Shown here piece by piece: positions 1 to 8,868 of a stretch of 12,406 bases of DNA (position 1 is its first letter; each line of letters opens with the position of its first letter). The DNA is taken from positions 202,303 to 214,708 of the forward strand of contig MU631330.1 of assembly GCA_026770615.1 (NCBI GenBank), read 5' to 3'. A program made the translations under genes and the position numbers. Source of the DNA: Pavlovales sp. CCMP2436. Lineage: Eukaryota; Haptophyta; Pavlovophyceae; Pavlovales. The notes under the pieces are model-generated. The model saw only the letters and a list, made by a program, of their open reading frames with translations, was not told the DNA's origin and did no database searches.

Positions 1-26
1 CCACCACCACCACCCACCCACCCAGC

Positions 27-57
<31 letters not shown>

Positions 58-81
58 AATCTCACACACACACACACACAG
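27..81 (+). repeat. CT/CA microsatellite forming an intron 3' end
   Basis: A CT dinucleotide run (27-57) passes into a CA run (62-80) and ends in AG at 80-81, directly before coding sequence. Together they act as the polypyrimidine-type 3' end of an intron. The upstream part of the intron is outside the window. Confidence 0.75.
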
Positions 82-390
82 GTGCGCAACGGCCTGGCGT
101 ACGGCGGCAAGACGCGGCTGCGCACGGTGCGCTCGTTGCTCGCGGCGACCGACGCGATCTCCGCTCAGATGGAGACGCTGCGCACGCCCTTCATCGTGCT
201 GCACGGCACGCAGGACCAGACGACATTGCCCACGATGAGCAAGGAGCTCGTGCGCCGCGCGCAGGTGGACGACCGCATGTGCGAGCTGGTGGAGGGCGCT
301 GTGCACGGGCTACACTACGGCGAATCGCCGGAGGTGATGCTGCGCGTGCACTGGCGCCTCTTCATGTGGCTCGACTCGCACTGCGACTAG
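82..390 (+). CDS. Last exon of a monoacylglycerol-lipase-like alpha/beta hydrolase
   Basis: This is the C-terminal exon of a serine hydrolase of the monoacylglycerol lipase / lysophospholipase group, which cleaves ester bonds in (mono)glycerides or related lipids. The exon encodes 102 residues and ends in TAG. The segment FIVLHGTQDQTTLP (about residues 37-50) matches the family block LVLHGxxDxxT with the acid residue Asp45. GAVHGLHYGE (72-81) matches the block with the catalytic His75. WRLFMWLDSH is the usual final helix. The catalytic serine (GxSxG) would be in an upstream exon outside the window. The exon opens with GTG right after the AG at 80-81, so GTG is an internal valine codon and not a start. 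A caffeoylshikimate-esterase-like member of the same fold cannot be excluded. Confidence 0.85.
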   Translation: MRNGLAYGGKTRLRTVRSLLAATDAISAQMETLRTPFIVLHGTQDQTTLPTMSKELVRRAQVDDRMCELVEGAVHGLHYGESPEVMLRVHWRLFMWLDSHCD

Positions 391-811
391 TGCGCATCTG
401 AGGTGGCCTGCGTGTGTGCTCCGTCTGTGACTCGAAGTTGGATGCAGTCGCGGGCGTGGAGACCAGTCTCGAGAATGCAGTTCAAAGAAAAAATTAAGAG
501 CGACCGAGCCCTCTTCACCATTGTCAGTGCGCACGTCTCATTCTGACATTCATTCAGCTGCAAGCTGACCGCCGGCGCCAGCTGCGCGCACCCCGTGTGG
601 CCGTCGTCAGTTCTCTGTATACAGCTCTACCGATGTTATTATAACTTATATGACTGGTAGGGATTCCATGTAATATTAACTCAGTGATGCCGAATACGAT
701 GTACTAAATTGGTGCAGCACTGGCGGCGCGGTATCTGTTCGAGGTGTAAGAGGCCGCTGTCGGGGCGCGCACGATAGCATTATTAATTTTACATGCTAGT
801 AATTATGCGCA
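391..811. other. 3' flank of the hydrolase, no gene seen
   Basis: This stretch follows the hydrolase stop codon and should hold its 3' UTR. I see no canonical AATAAA signal, no RNA gene and no convincing coding block. The - strand stays open for about 70 codons near 391-610, but the translation resembles nothing I recognise and the composition is ordinary. Confidence 0.5.
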
Positions 812-968
812 GTGGACGGGTGTGACAATGACGATAGCGGAACTAGGACAACGGCTGCGGCGACGATTGGCGGCGACGATTGGGCGCCGTGGGCTTCAAG
901 GGCCCACACCCCGCACACACCCCTGCACTGCGCACAATTTAAAATACGGCTATTTTTTTTTTTTAAAG

Positions 969-1370
969 CATCGCAAATGACTTTGATGACGCTGCTCCAA
1001 GAATGAAAAAGCTAAGAATGAAAAAGCTAAGAATCGCTTCGCTAGGTCGGGCCTACTGGACACGGCTACTGGCAGGGACGCGGACAAGCGTAGGGGCAAG
1101 GGGCACAGAGCACGGGGCCAAAGACGGAAAGCGCGAGGCAGCCGGCAGCGATGGCAGCGGCACGCCGGCGGCAGTCGAAGCAGTCAAGGCTAGCTCTGCG
1201 ATTGAGACGCAGCTGCCGGCAGCCATGCCGGACGCAGAGCATGCCAAGCACGGACAGCATGGGCCCGTCAGCCGTCAAAGTAGCCAAGGATAAAGCAGCC
1301 GCGGCCGCCATGGCCGAAGCAGCCGCGGGCGAGCGCAAGGCCGCCCGGGCAGAGAAACTGTACGATGTGT
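969..1370 (+). CDS. Possible exon of an unknown Ala-rich hydrophilic protein
   Basis: A T-rich tract ending in AAAG (to 968) could be an acceptor and a perfect GTAAGT (1371-1376) a donor. Between them is GC-rich sequence. One frame (from ATG 1003) starts with two copies of MKKLR and continues through Gly/Ala/Lys-rich sequence to a stop at 1293. Another frame (ATG 1259) gives MGPSAVKVAKDKAAAAAMAE and an Ala/Lys/Glu-rich helix up to the GTAAGT. I recognise no family. The two frames do not join without a frameshift or an extra intron. It could be a 5' exon of a gene, part of a mobile element, or non-coding GC-rich DNA. Confidence 0.25.
1002..1033 (+). repeat. 15-bp tandem duplication
   Basis: The unit aatgaaaaagctaag occurs twice in a row and is read as MKKLR-MKKLR in the frame from 1003. 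Confidence 0.8.
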
Positions 1371-1403
1371 AAGTTTCTAGTGCCGTCGTTATGAACCGAC
1401 GAC

Positions 1404-1430
1404 GATGAGGGGTCTCGAGCGGAATAAATT
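1404..1430. repeat. 27-bp repeat, copy 1
   Basis: A 27-bp sequence beginning gatgaggggtctcgagcgg and ending aataaatt is repeated without mismatch at 4152-4178. A shorter variant is at 4331-4354. Copy 1 lies directly beyond the stop codon of the - strand element ORF, and copy 2 lies about 430 bp beyond its other end, so the pair brackets the element. Confidence 0.85.
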
Positions 1431-2639
1431 ATATATACCCCCATAGTTGAGTAGTTAAACGTCCCGAGCGTGGCTTGCCTCGACTGGATCTGCTGGTGGA
1501 CTTAGGCTGCATTCCGAGTATGACCGGATCTGCAACTGGTATTGAGTCCTCACTTATCGGAGGTTGGTCGCGCGTTACGCGTTTTCGTTTGGCGGGGGTG
1601 GTCTGCGCACTGGTGTCCGTTGGGGGTGTGGGCGGCGCATACTGCAATGGTGGTATGGCCATTGGTGCCTCGTTTTGAGCGATGCTGTCCGTCGGGGGTA
1701 TGTACTCATAGTGTATAGGTGGTATGGCCACTGGTACCTTGTTTTGAGCAATGCTGTCTGTTGGGACTGTGGGCTCATACTGCATAGGTGGTATGGCCAA
1801 TGGTGCCTCGTTTTGAGCGATGCTGTTTGTTGGGGGTATGGGCTCATACTGCATAATGGGCTCAGTATAATGTATTGGTGGTATGGCCGCTGATGCCGTG
1901 TTTTGGGCGATGCTATCGGTTAAGAGTGTGGGATCATACGGGATGGGTGGTATGGCCGATGGTGCCTCATTTTCAGCGTTGGGGGTATGGGCTCATACTG
2001 CATAAGTGGTATGGCCACTGGCACCTTGTTTTGAGCGATGCTGTCCGTTGGGATAATGGGCTCATACTGTTTAGGTGGTATGGCCGCTGATCCTTGGGTT
2101 TGGTTTAATTTTTTTGCTGCCCGTTCGGCTGTCTGGGCGGCCCACATTGCTACCTTAAACTTATATGCGTCATATATAGATATCTTGTCCTTGGCTGACG
2201 CCGCCGATGCTTTGATTGCCGCTTCGCGAGATTTGTGCATGTTGAGGCCATGGTGTAAGTCTCCGGGCTTGGGTGGGTCACCTATGTCGGCACCATTCTT
2301 ACTGAGCTCTTGCTTGATACTCTGACCTACTCTTCCGGCGAAGTAGTCTGGTCGGGATATCATGTGTGTCGCCATTATTATTGATGTGGCGGGTCCCAGG
2401 CACGGGGCCAGTTTCTTGCAGAGTGAGCGATGGAGGTCGTGGCGGTGCTTTTCTGTTGACGAGCACTCATGGTATAGGTGGTGTTTTGTGTCTGATGAGT
2501 TCCGTGCCTTGCATAGGGGGCAGATGAGGTCTAGTGTTTCGGGCTTTCCGTCCATGGTAATTGTAGTGGTGGCCGTCGCCGGGAATTCTGCCGCCCACTC
2601 GGCATTGCGGCGGTATGATCCAAGTACCAATCTCGCCAT
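1429..2639 (-). pseudogene. Decayed element ORF: zinc knuckle and proline-rich repeats
   Basis: Read on the - strand from 2639. About residues 36-59 carry a cysteine/histidine cluster, C40-P-L-C43 with H53/H54, H57 and C59. It resembles the zinc-binding segments after the reverse transcriptase in many non-LTR retroelements. A charged helical region follows, then a tandem 23-residue proline-rich repeat (IAQNEAP.AIPP.QYEP..PTDS type). A 59-bp repeat spacing instead of 69 bp breaks the frame near 1975. The continuing frame (1854-1429) adds a basic KRKR segment and ends at TAA. Because several frames are needed, this looks like a degraded mobile-element protein and not a host gene. The family is an inference; I see no diagnostic catalytic motif. 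Confidence 0.5.
1601..2090 (-). repeat. 69-bp (23-codon) tandem repeat array
   Basis: On the + strand the landmark ggtggtatggcc (one copy agtggtatggcc) occurs at 1649, 1718, 1787, 1877, 1946, 2005 and 2074. Spacings are 69, 69, 90, 69, 59 and 69. The 90-bp step is 69+21, an in-frame insertion. The 59-bp step is 69-10 and shifts the frame. On the - strand each unit codes for a proline-rich 23-residue repeat. Confidence 0.9.
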
Positions 2640-3272
2640 GTGTTTGGTGTGTTTTCCGTGGGTCGCTGCTGGCCTCTACCTCGTGGGAGGCGCAGTGCCA
2701 TTGTGCTCTCTTTTGACCACATAGCTTCTACATTGGCCATTCTGCCTATGCCTAGGGCGTGTTTTACTGGGCCTCTCTTCTCTAGGCGTTCCCTTGCAAC
2801 TCTGTCTATTAGCGCGTAGCGGGCTGTCCGCTGGTCGTATGTGATGATGTCTCCTGTCGCAGTGGCTGCTATTGCCCAGCACTGGGCTGTGAGAGTGTTT
2901 TTTGTAAGTTGTACTGTGGCGGCTTCTCTGTGTACTGCTACTGCCTTTGAATCCAAGTCGCTCAGTGCGTAAGTATCTAGAAATACGTCCGTCCCCTGAC
3001 AGGTCTCCACCGGACCCAAGTGTTGAGAAACACTCGGATCTGAAGGGACCTTTGCAGAGCACACGGATACCGTCCCCATCATCGCTAAGGCTGATCAGGC
3101 ACACGACAATCAAGGACTTTCTGACTGGCGCGCTGACCGGCCGTTGCTGCCTCTCGCTCGTCTCAAAATGCAGCTCGCCTGCGCACGTGCCGCACCTGTA
3201 GCACATAATAAGCAGACAAATAACCTCCGATAGCCTGTATCCCACAGTGTGATTCTTGTCCACGAGGGGCAC
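2531..3272 (-). pseudogene. Upstream part of the same decayed element, two frames
   Basis: Two overlapping - strand frames give protein-like sequence in succession. The frame from 3272 has a CYRCGTC knuckle-like start and VCLISLSDDGDGIRVLC. The frame from 3082 continues with VFLDTYALSDLDSKAVAVH and AQCWAIAATATGDIITYDQR down to about 2650, where it hands over to the frame holding the CPLC knuckle. The handovers near 3020-3050 and 2640-2680 imply frameshifts or missed introns. DLDSKAV resembles an RNase H 'DSK' segment, but this is only suggestive. I infer a transposon polyprotein remnant. Confidence 0.4.
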
Positions 3273-3306
3273 GAATCACACGGTGGGGGCTCATTGTGGT
3301 CCCGGT

Positions 3307-3726
3307 CTATCCAACACCCTCAAGAGAGTGGGCCTCGGGCTCAATATGTTGGGGTGTGTATTCGGGGCATTGTTTTTCCCTCATCTTGCGCTTTTGGCGC
3401 GCCTCTGCTGGCTGCTGGGGTGTGCGGGTCTGTGTCGCTGCTTTGGGTTGTGTGGCTGAATGCATAGCACGGTGGTGTGAGGCTCTGATGGCGGTCGTTC
3501 CGCTATTATCTGTGGAAAGCTGCGTCGTGTGAGTTCGCTTCCGTTCCACGACCAGCTGTTGTGTGTGGTCCAGCTCCATAGGTGATGTGCAGGTCTGGCT
3601 GGCTTCCAGTGAGCGTTTGGATGAGCGCAATATGCGCGAGACAGTAGAATAAGAAGTGTGGGGGTGAGTATGGGGGTGGATCTTATGCACATCATTCCAA
3701 TGAAAGAAACAAACTTTAATCTCCAC
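3307..3726 (-). CDS. Low-complexity ORF at the head of the element, unassigned
   Basis: An open - strand frame of 139 codons rich in Thr, Gln, Ser, Arg and His, with a basic stretch RQKRKMREKQC. It lies just upstream of the element frames above and in the same direction, so it could be the N-terminal (gag-like) part of the same element. No domain is recognisable and chance is possible. Confidence 0.2.
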   Translation of the reverse strand: MEIKVCFFHWNDVHKIHPHTHPHTSYSTVSRILRSSKRSLEASQTCTSPMELDHTQQLVVERKRTHTTQLSTDNSGTTAIRASHHRAMHSATQPKAATQTRTPQQPAEARQKRKMREKQCPEYTPQHIEPEAHSLEGVG

Positions 3727-4151
3727 GCCAGCGATATATACTTTCCATGAAGGCAGTGACAGAACTGACAGTTTTTAGGTCTCAGTGATGCAGGTCAAGC
3801 CGGGTAGCCACCGCGCAGGGTCACAGATAGTACACGCATTACTTACATGTGCATATCACCCGATAGCGCAACTTTGAGCTAGTCTGCATCTGACGTCGCG
3901 GTCATGAGTCGCAAAGGGAGTCACTAGCGCAGTGGCAGGATCAGGACCAGGGTTCTGTCAGCGGAAACGTGTGCAAACTTGCCTTCTGGAAGGTGTGCAT
4001 AGACATTCAGCACTTGAGGTCGATGCCCGGGATTGTACGTGGAGCTTGAAAGTTGGGTAGGTGGGATTCAAGCGTCGTTGTGGGGATGTGCAGCTTGCGA
4101 GCATCGCGGTGCGGCGTGGAGTGGCGCCGACGCACGGACCTCCAGCTGAAT
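3727..4151. other. Gene-free flank between the element and the S28 gene
   Basis: I see no recognisable gene or RNA here. One - strand frame starting behind TTCAG (4134) stays open for about 60 codons but does not resemble the missing C-terminal part of the S28 peptidase. Confidence 0.5.
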
Positions 4152-4178
4152 GATGAGGGGTCTCGAGCGGAATAAATT
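4152..4178. repeat. 27-bp repeat, copy 2
   Basis: Perfect copy of 1404-1430. It is followed at 4191-4216 by an imperfect copy of the exon 9 donor region, so it belongs to a larger duplicated block of intron 9. Confidence 0.9.
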
Positions 4179-4190
4179 GTACATAAGTAA

Positions 4191-4216
4191 GTAGTGAAGG
4201 ATGTCTGGGAGTGCTC
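4191..4216 (-). repeat. Echo of the exon 9 donor edge, copy 1
   Basis: Aligns with 4471-4496 (the exon 9 donor CTCCCAG|GTATCC and adjoining intron) with 7 differences in 26 positions, all transitions. The GT of the donor is changed to AC here. Confidence 0.65.
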
Positions 4217-4292
4217 TCATTCGCAAGTAGTATGTATTAATCTCATTCTGTTCCCCATTCAATACTAATGGCCTGTATCTTTGACCCATTCA

Positions 4293-4315
4293 ATACCTGC
4301 GAGCGCCCAACGCAC
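4293..4315 (-). repeat. Echo of the exon 9 donor edge, copy 2
   Basis: Matches 4481-4503 at 20 or 21 of 23 positions and keeps an intact CAG|GTAT donor-like junction on the - strand. It could act as a decoy 5' splice site. Confidence 0.75.
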
Positions 4316-4330
4316 CGAGCCAAATTATTA

Positions 4331-4354
4331 AGGGTCTCGAGCAGAATAAATTAT
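4331..4354. repeat. Third, variant copy of the 27-bp repeat
   Basis: agggtctcgagcagaataaa with the following ttat is the 1404/4152 repeat with one g-to-a change in the shared core. A weaker fragment (gcagaataaattacatatta) is at 4403-4422. Confidence 0.75.
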
Positions 4355-4429
4355 ATTTACTGACAGGGATTCAAGCTGGCGTCTGACTGTTCTGAATGTT
4401 GTGCAGAATAAATTACATATTATTAAGCA

Positions 4430-4460
4430 GGGCTGCAAGTCGGGGGACGTTAAAAGAACT
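4430..4460. repeat. Dispersed intronic repeat, copy 1
   Basis: gggctgcaagt followed by a variable stretch and gttaaaagaact. It matches 7447-7477 at about 27 of 31 positions. The two copies lie in introns 9 and 4 of the S28 gene. Confidence 0.7.
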
Positions 4461-4484
4461 ATTCTTAAAAGTAGCAGAGGATAC

Positions 4485-4598
4485 CTGGGAGCGCCCGACG
4501 CACTAAGGTGCCGAATACGAATTCGCACTGAAGGAGGAGGGACGCCATCGTGAGGCGGCGAGAACGTACGCGCATGTGCCACGTATTATGATTGTCAA
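4485..4598 (-). CDS. S28 exon 9
   Basis: Acceptor ATAATAAG, donor GCTCCCAG|GTATCC. 114 bases: DNHNTWHMRVRSRRLTMASL then LLQCEFVFGTLVRRALP and one base over. RSRRLTMASLLLQCEFVFG is the S28 'LRS..LT...L..QC...FG' block. The acceptor is the only AG between the in-frame stop upstream and the conserved block. Confidence 0.88.
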
Positions 4599-7500
4599 CT
4601 TATTATGATTGTTATTATGAATGATACTAATAGTATCTAGAATACGTTTTGTACTTATTTCGTATTTGTATTCTCACGAGAATACGAGTAATTATTTCAT
4701 TGTTCGTACGCAGTGCGTGGGTGCTACAGTAGGTAATACACAATAATAAATCATAAGGTATGTCTATAAGCGTACGCGATGGGTGGTATTCACGCGGTGA
4801 GTATTTATTCTGATTATTGTCAGTGTAATGCTCACATTGGGTATCTCGATATTCTTGTAAATACATATCTGTACGTATTCTTGCAAGTCGGTATTCTTGT
4901 AAATACATATCTGTACGTATTCTTGCAAGTCGGTATTCTGATTTCTTTCGTATTTCTTTCGTATTTCTTTCGTATTTCTTTCGTATTTCTTTCGTATTTC
5001 TTTCGTATTTCTTTCGTATTTCTTTCGTATTTCTTTCGTATTTCTTTCGTATTTTGTATTCGTACGTTTTATTCTGATTTATATGAAATAAAATGCACAA
5101 GATTAAATAATAAAGAATCATGAAAAGTATTTATTATTTCGCACGTAGTGGGTGCACGCTGCAGGTAGTCGAGCTGGCTGCACTTCTGGAACCGCCAAGC
5201 CCTGCTGTTCACGTCCCCAATCGCCGCCTCTACCCCCGCGCGCCCCTCGCCATCGCCGCGGCCAGGGCTCGTACCGCCGGTGCGCACCTAGAGGTATAGT
5301 AATAACTTATAACATTCGAAGATATAATAACTAGCAACGCCCCTCGCCGCCATCCCCATTCGCGGGTAGGGCTCTTCCCAGCGGTGCGCACCTAGAGGTA
5401 TAATACAAACGAATAACATTCGAATATATCATAACTAACAACATAATAACTGTAGGTTACACACCTCTTCCCAGCGGTGCGCACCTAGAGGTATAGTACA
5501 AACTAATAACATTCGAATATATCATAACTAACAGCATAATAACTGTAGGTTTCACACCTCTTCCCAGCGGTGCGCACCTGTAGATGAAAGAATGAGATAA
5601 AGAGAATGGGGGTATGATTCAAATCTAGAATTTGCGCACCAGGCAGTCGCTATCGTAATCAAGTAACAAGAATTAATTTAAATATTAGAATTAACATAAT
5701 AAAAACCAGAAGAAGAAGAAGAAGAAGAAGAAATAGGAGGAGGAGGAGGAGGAGGAGGAGGAGAAGGAGAAGAAGAAGAAGAAGCAGAAGAATATTCACG
5801 CACCAGGCAGTCGCTGTCGTAAAAGCAGCTCGTCGCAAAACCGCCGCCATACCTATTACGATGGTGGTGATTAATACTATTGTTGTTGTTAGTATTGTTG
5901 CTGCTGTTGCTTGTCTTAGTACTTTTTATGTTCGTTTCACGAATAGTATATCATTGATGAAATTGCTGTTTATTAATGATTAGTTTGTCAACAACAAATA
6001 GGAACTAACTTGTGCAAGACTACTAATTCCTGTCCAGATAAACTGATCTGGACTCAGCGGCCAAAGCCGCACGAAAGTAAAAGCAAACGGACACGCTATC
6101 GCTATAAATAATAATACACTGAATTATGACCTCTACGTGTACCGCATAAAATGTTGGTTATTATTAATTATTAGTCTTATTGTTTATTAATAGCATAATA
6201 TTATTAAGTATTAGTATTTCTCTGATTATTAATTATTATTATTTATTATTAATAGTATATTATTATTATTAATTAGTATTTATCGGTGATTATTAATTCT
6301 TATCACTCCTTATTATTAGTTAGTATTCTTAATTATTCTACCTCTCCGTGATGAGTGCGGCGGGCGGTTATTATGAGCTATTATTAATAATTCTTTTATA
6401 ATTCTTAATAATTCTAAATATTATGTTATTAAAAGTCCAATCTTTCTTGATTTACCAATAGTAGTCAGTACCTCTCCGTAATTATTCACACCAATATTTT
6501 TGTTCATATTATATTATTCATTAATATAAAACATTCTTTTAGATTTACCTCTCCGTGATGAGTTCGGCGAGTGCGGCGAGACGAGTTTGATCGCTCGCGC
6601 TCGGATGATCGGCGTGCTAAATTTATCATTGTCAAATAATTCGTAATTAATGTTTATAAATTATTAAATTTCTCATTGAAAGAGTTTGATTACTCGCGCT
6701 CGGATGGTCGGCGTACAAAATTAAAATCATTAATCATTAATAATTTATGATTATACGGTTTTGAATGAGCTATTACCGCTCATTATTATACTTATTTTGC
6801 TGCTTATGATCACTATAGTTACTAGCACTCATTTTTATACATAATTTGTTGCTTAAAATGACTGAGTTAGTTCTGCATCAGTACCTAACGTCGGTGTGCC
6901 GGGGCGTACGGGCGCCCCCAAGAGCGATGTGCGTGGCGGAACGCGGCTGGGGCATTTACTTCAAAGAAGAAAGAAAAAGAAATGAACTTCGAAGAAGAAA
7001 GGGAATTGTTAATTAGTCTTTACCGCAGCCGTGGCACTGCAATCAATCTAGTTCTAACTCTAGGTTGAATGAGCATCTAGTTCTAAATTCAACAGTGATA
7101 ATAAGACCAAAAGTAGATAGAACAAGAAGAAGGAGGAGGAGGAGAAGGAGGAGGAGAAGGAGGGAAAGGAGAAGCACCTCTCGTTATATATAAAAAATAA
7201 AAATAAAAACCTCTTGCACGTGGAGCGCCTCTCCACCGGCGCGCGCGAGTTTCTCGCAAAGCCAACGCTTGGCACCGTACTGCAGCAGGGCAGGGCAACC
7301 GGTTAGAAAGGAATGTCTGTAAGCGATTCAATAAGCACACGGGTAAAAAAAAAAAAAAAAAACGGCACCATGAAATCACTCGCCGCTTTCCCACGAAACT
7401 CTCGTTCGAATTAGTGACGGGTGCTATGCCCCTACGCCCCCGACAGGGGCTGCAAGTGGGAAGGCGTTAAAAGAACTTTATTAAACAAATTGCTCGGGTA

Positions 7501-8837
7501 GTGGAGGGAAGCCATTTGTAAGGGGAGAGCAGCCAGGGAAATGGTGGTTATAATACAAGAAAATGGTGGATGTGACACAAGGCAGTGAAGGGTGTGACAC
7601 AAGGCAGTGACGGGTGTGACACCTGCACTGCCATGAGCGTCGGCCATGGCTGATGTCTGGCACACAAACATATCTATCTATCTATCTATATCTATATCTC
7701 TATATCTCTATATCTCTATATCTCTATAAATATAAAGAAAAAAAAGAAAAATAGAAAAAAATATATGTTATTTTATTCTTACCTGCACTGCCATGGCAGG
7801 CGCGTTTGCTAGTGCGTACGCGAGGTCGGCGTCGCTGATCTCGCCCCTCCGCTCGTCACTCACGTTGAAGAGCGCGCGCGCCTGAAGATGTTAATAGAAC
7901 TGATTTATATTTGTATTCATATTAATATAATAAAAAATAATTCATATCACGCTGAAAACCGCGCGCGCCTAAATATATTATTACTGTTCATTACGCTGCT
8001 AGTACAACACTTGAGTCAGTGAGTGAACACCACCTGTTGAACTATGCTGCGCCGCTAATAATAATACTACCGCTCATAATAATATGTGTGCCTGAAAGAA
8101 ATCATATTATATTATATTCAAACGAATAAAATATATATATTACCGCCCCCGAGTCGATCGCTCGGTCGACGGCAAGAGCCAGAGCACGCATCGCGCCCAC
8201 GCACGCATGTCCGTCCAAGAGGCCGCCTGCGAGCGCGCTGCTGCTTGCGTCAAAGCCGTGGTCTGCGCGCGCAGCTGCCTGCGCAAGGCGGCGGAGCGCG
8301 CCCGTACTCAGCCTGCATTTTTTTTTTTGAGTATGAGTGTGACTGTGACTGTGTGAGTGTTCGTGTGAGTGTGTGCATGAGTATGAGTATGAGTATAAGT
8401 ATGAGTATGTGTATGAGTATGAGTATGAGTATGAGCATGAGCATAGGTATGAGTATGCGTTTGAGTATGGGTATGAGTGTGAGTATATGTACCGGTAAGC
8501 GTATGCATATGCGTGTGAGTATGAGCAGAATTATTCTTATGACTGGGCGCGAAGTCCTCGTTGAGTCAAAAGATTGAAAATACCATCGAATTAGAAAAGT
8601 ATTGCTGCCGCACCTGGGTGGAGCGGCAGCACGAGCGGAGCGCGCTGGCGGCGGCGCAGGAGGCGGCGTGGGCGCGAGCCGCGGCAGCGGGGCCGGCGGA
8701 GCTGGCCGCATCCGCTCGAGCGCAGCCGAAATCGCTACGTCGAATTCGTCGAGATCAAGAATGGCGTTGACCACTGCACTCGAGGCCACGCAGCCGTCTG
8801 CGGAGTGCATGTAGTAATGGAGGGGTAGTAATATTAT

Positions 8838-8868
<31 letters not shown>

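Larger units (their letters stand above)
6090..6540. repeat. TTATTA-rich low-complexity part of intron 6
   Basis: Dominated by tta/tat/aat runs and no coding signal except the exon 6 echoes. Part of the intron between exons 6 and 7. Confidence 0.85.

Noticed and set aside
1404..4178. Long terminal repeats of a retrotransposon formed by the 27-bp repeat pair
   Set aside because: The identity stops after 27 bases, there are no TG...CA ends or target duplication, and further copies occur outside the pair.
4068..4289. LVLNGEQNEI on the - strand as the missing S28 'NG..DPW' block
   Set aside because: It lacks the DPW residues, lies across an echo of the exon 9 donor and has no matching acceptor or phase.
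4627..5123. Long open frames on both strands (NTKEIRKKYER-type and FVFLSYFFRIS-type repeats)
   Set aside because: They are translations of the 11-bp minisatellite and 42-bp duplication inside intron 8.
5381..5580. CRISPR-like array from the evenly spaced repeats
   Set aside because: The spacers between repeats are themselves copies of one another, there are only three units, and the repeat is an exon edge in a eukaryotic gene.
5659..5850. Poly-leucine 'membrane' ORF on the - strand
   Set aside because: Produced by the GAA/GGA triplet repeat. Only its first residues overlap real exon 7, in another frame.
8308..8577. HTHTHT and MSMSMS open frames
   Set aside because: Translations of the GAGTAT microsatellite in intron 2.
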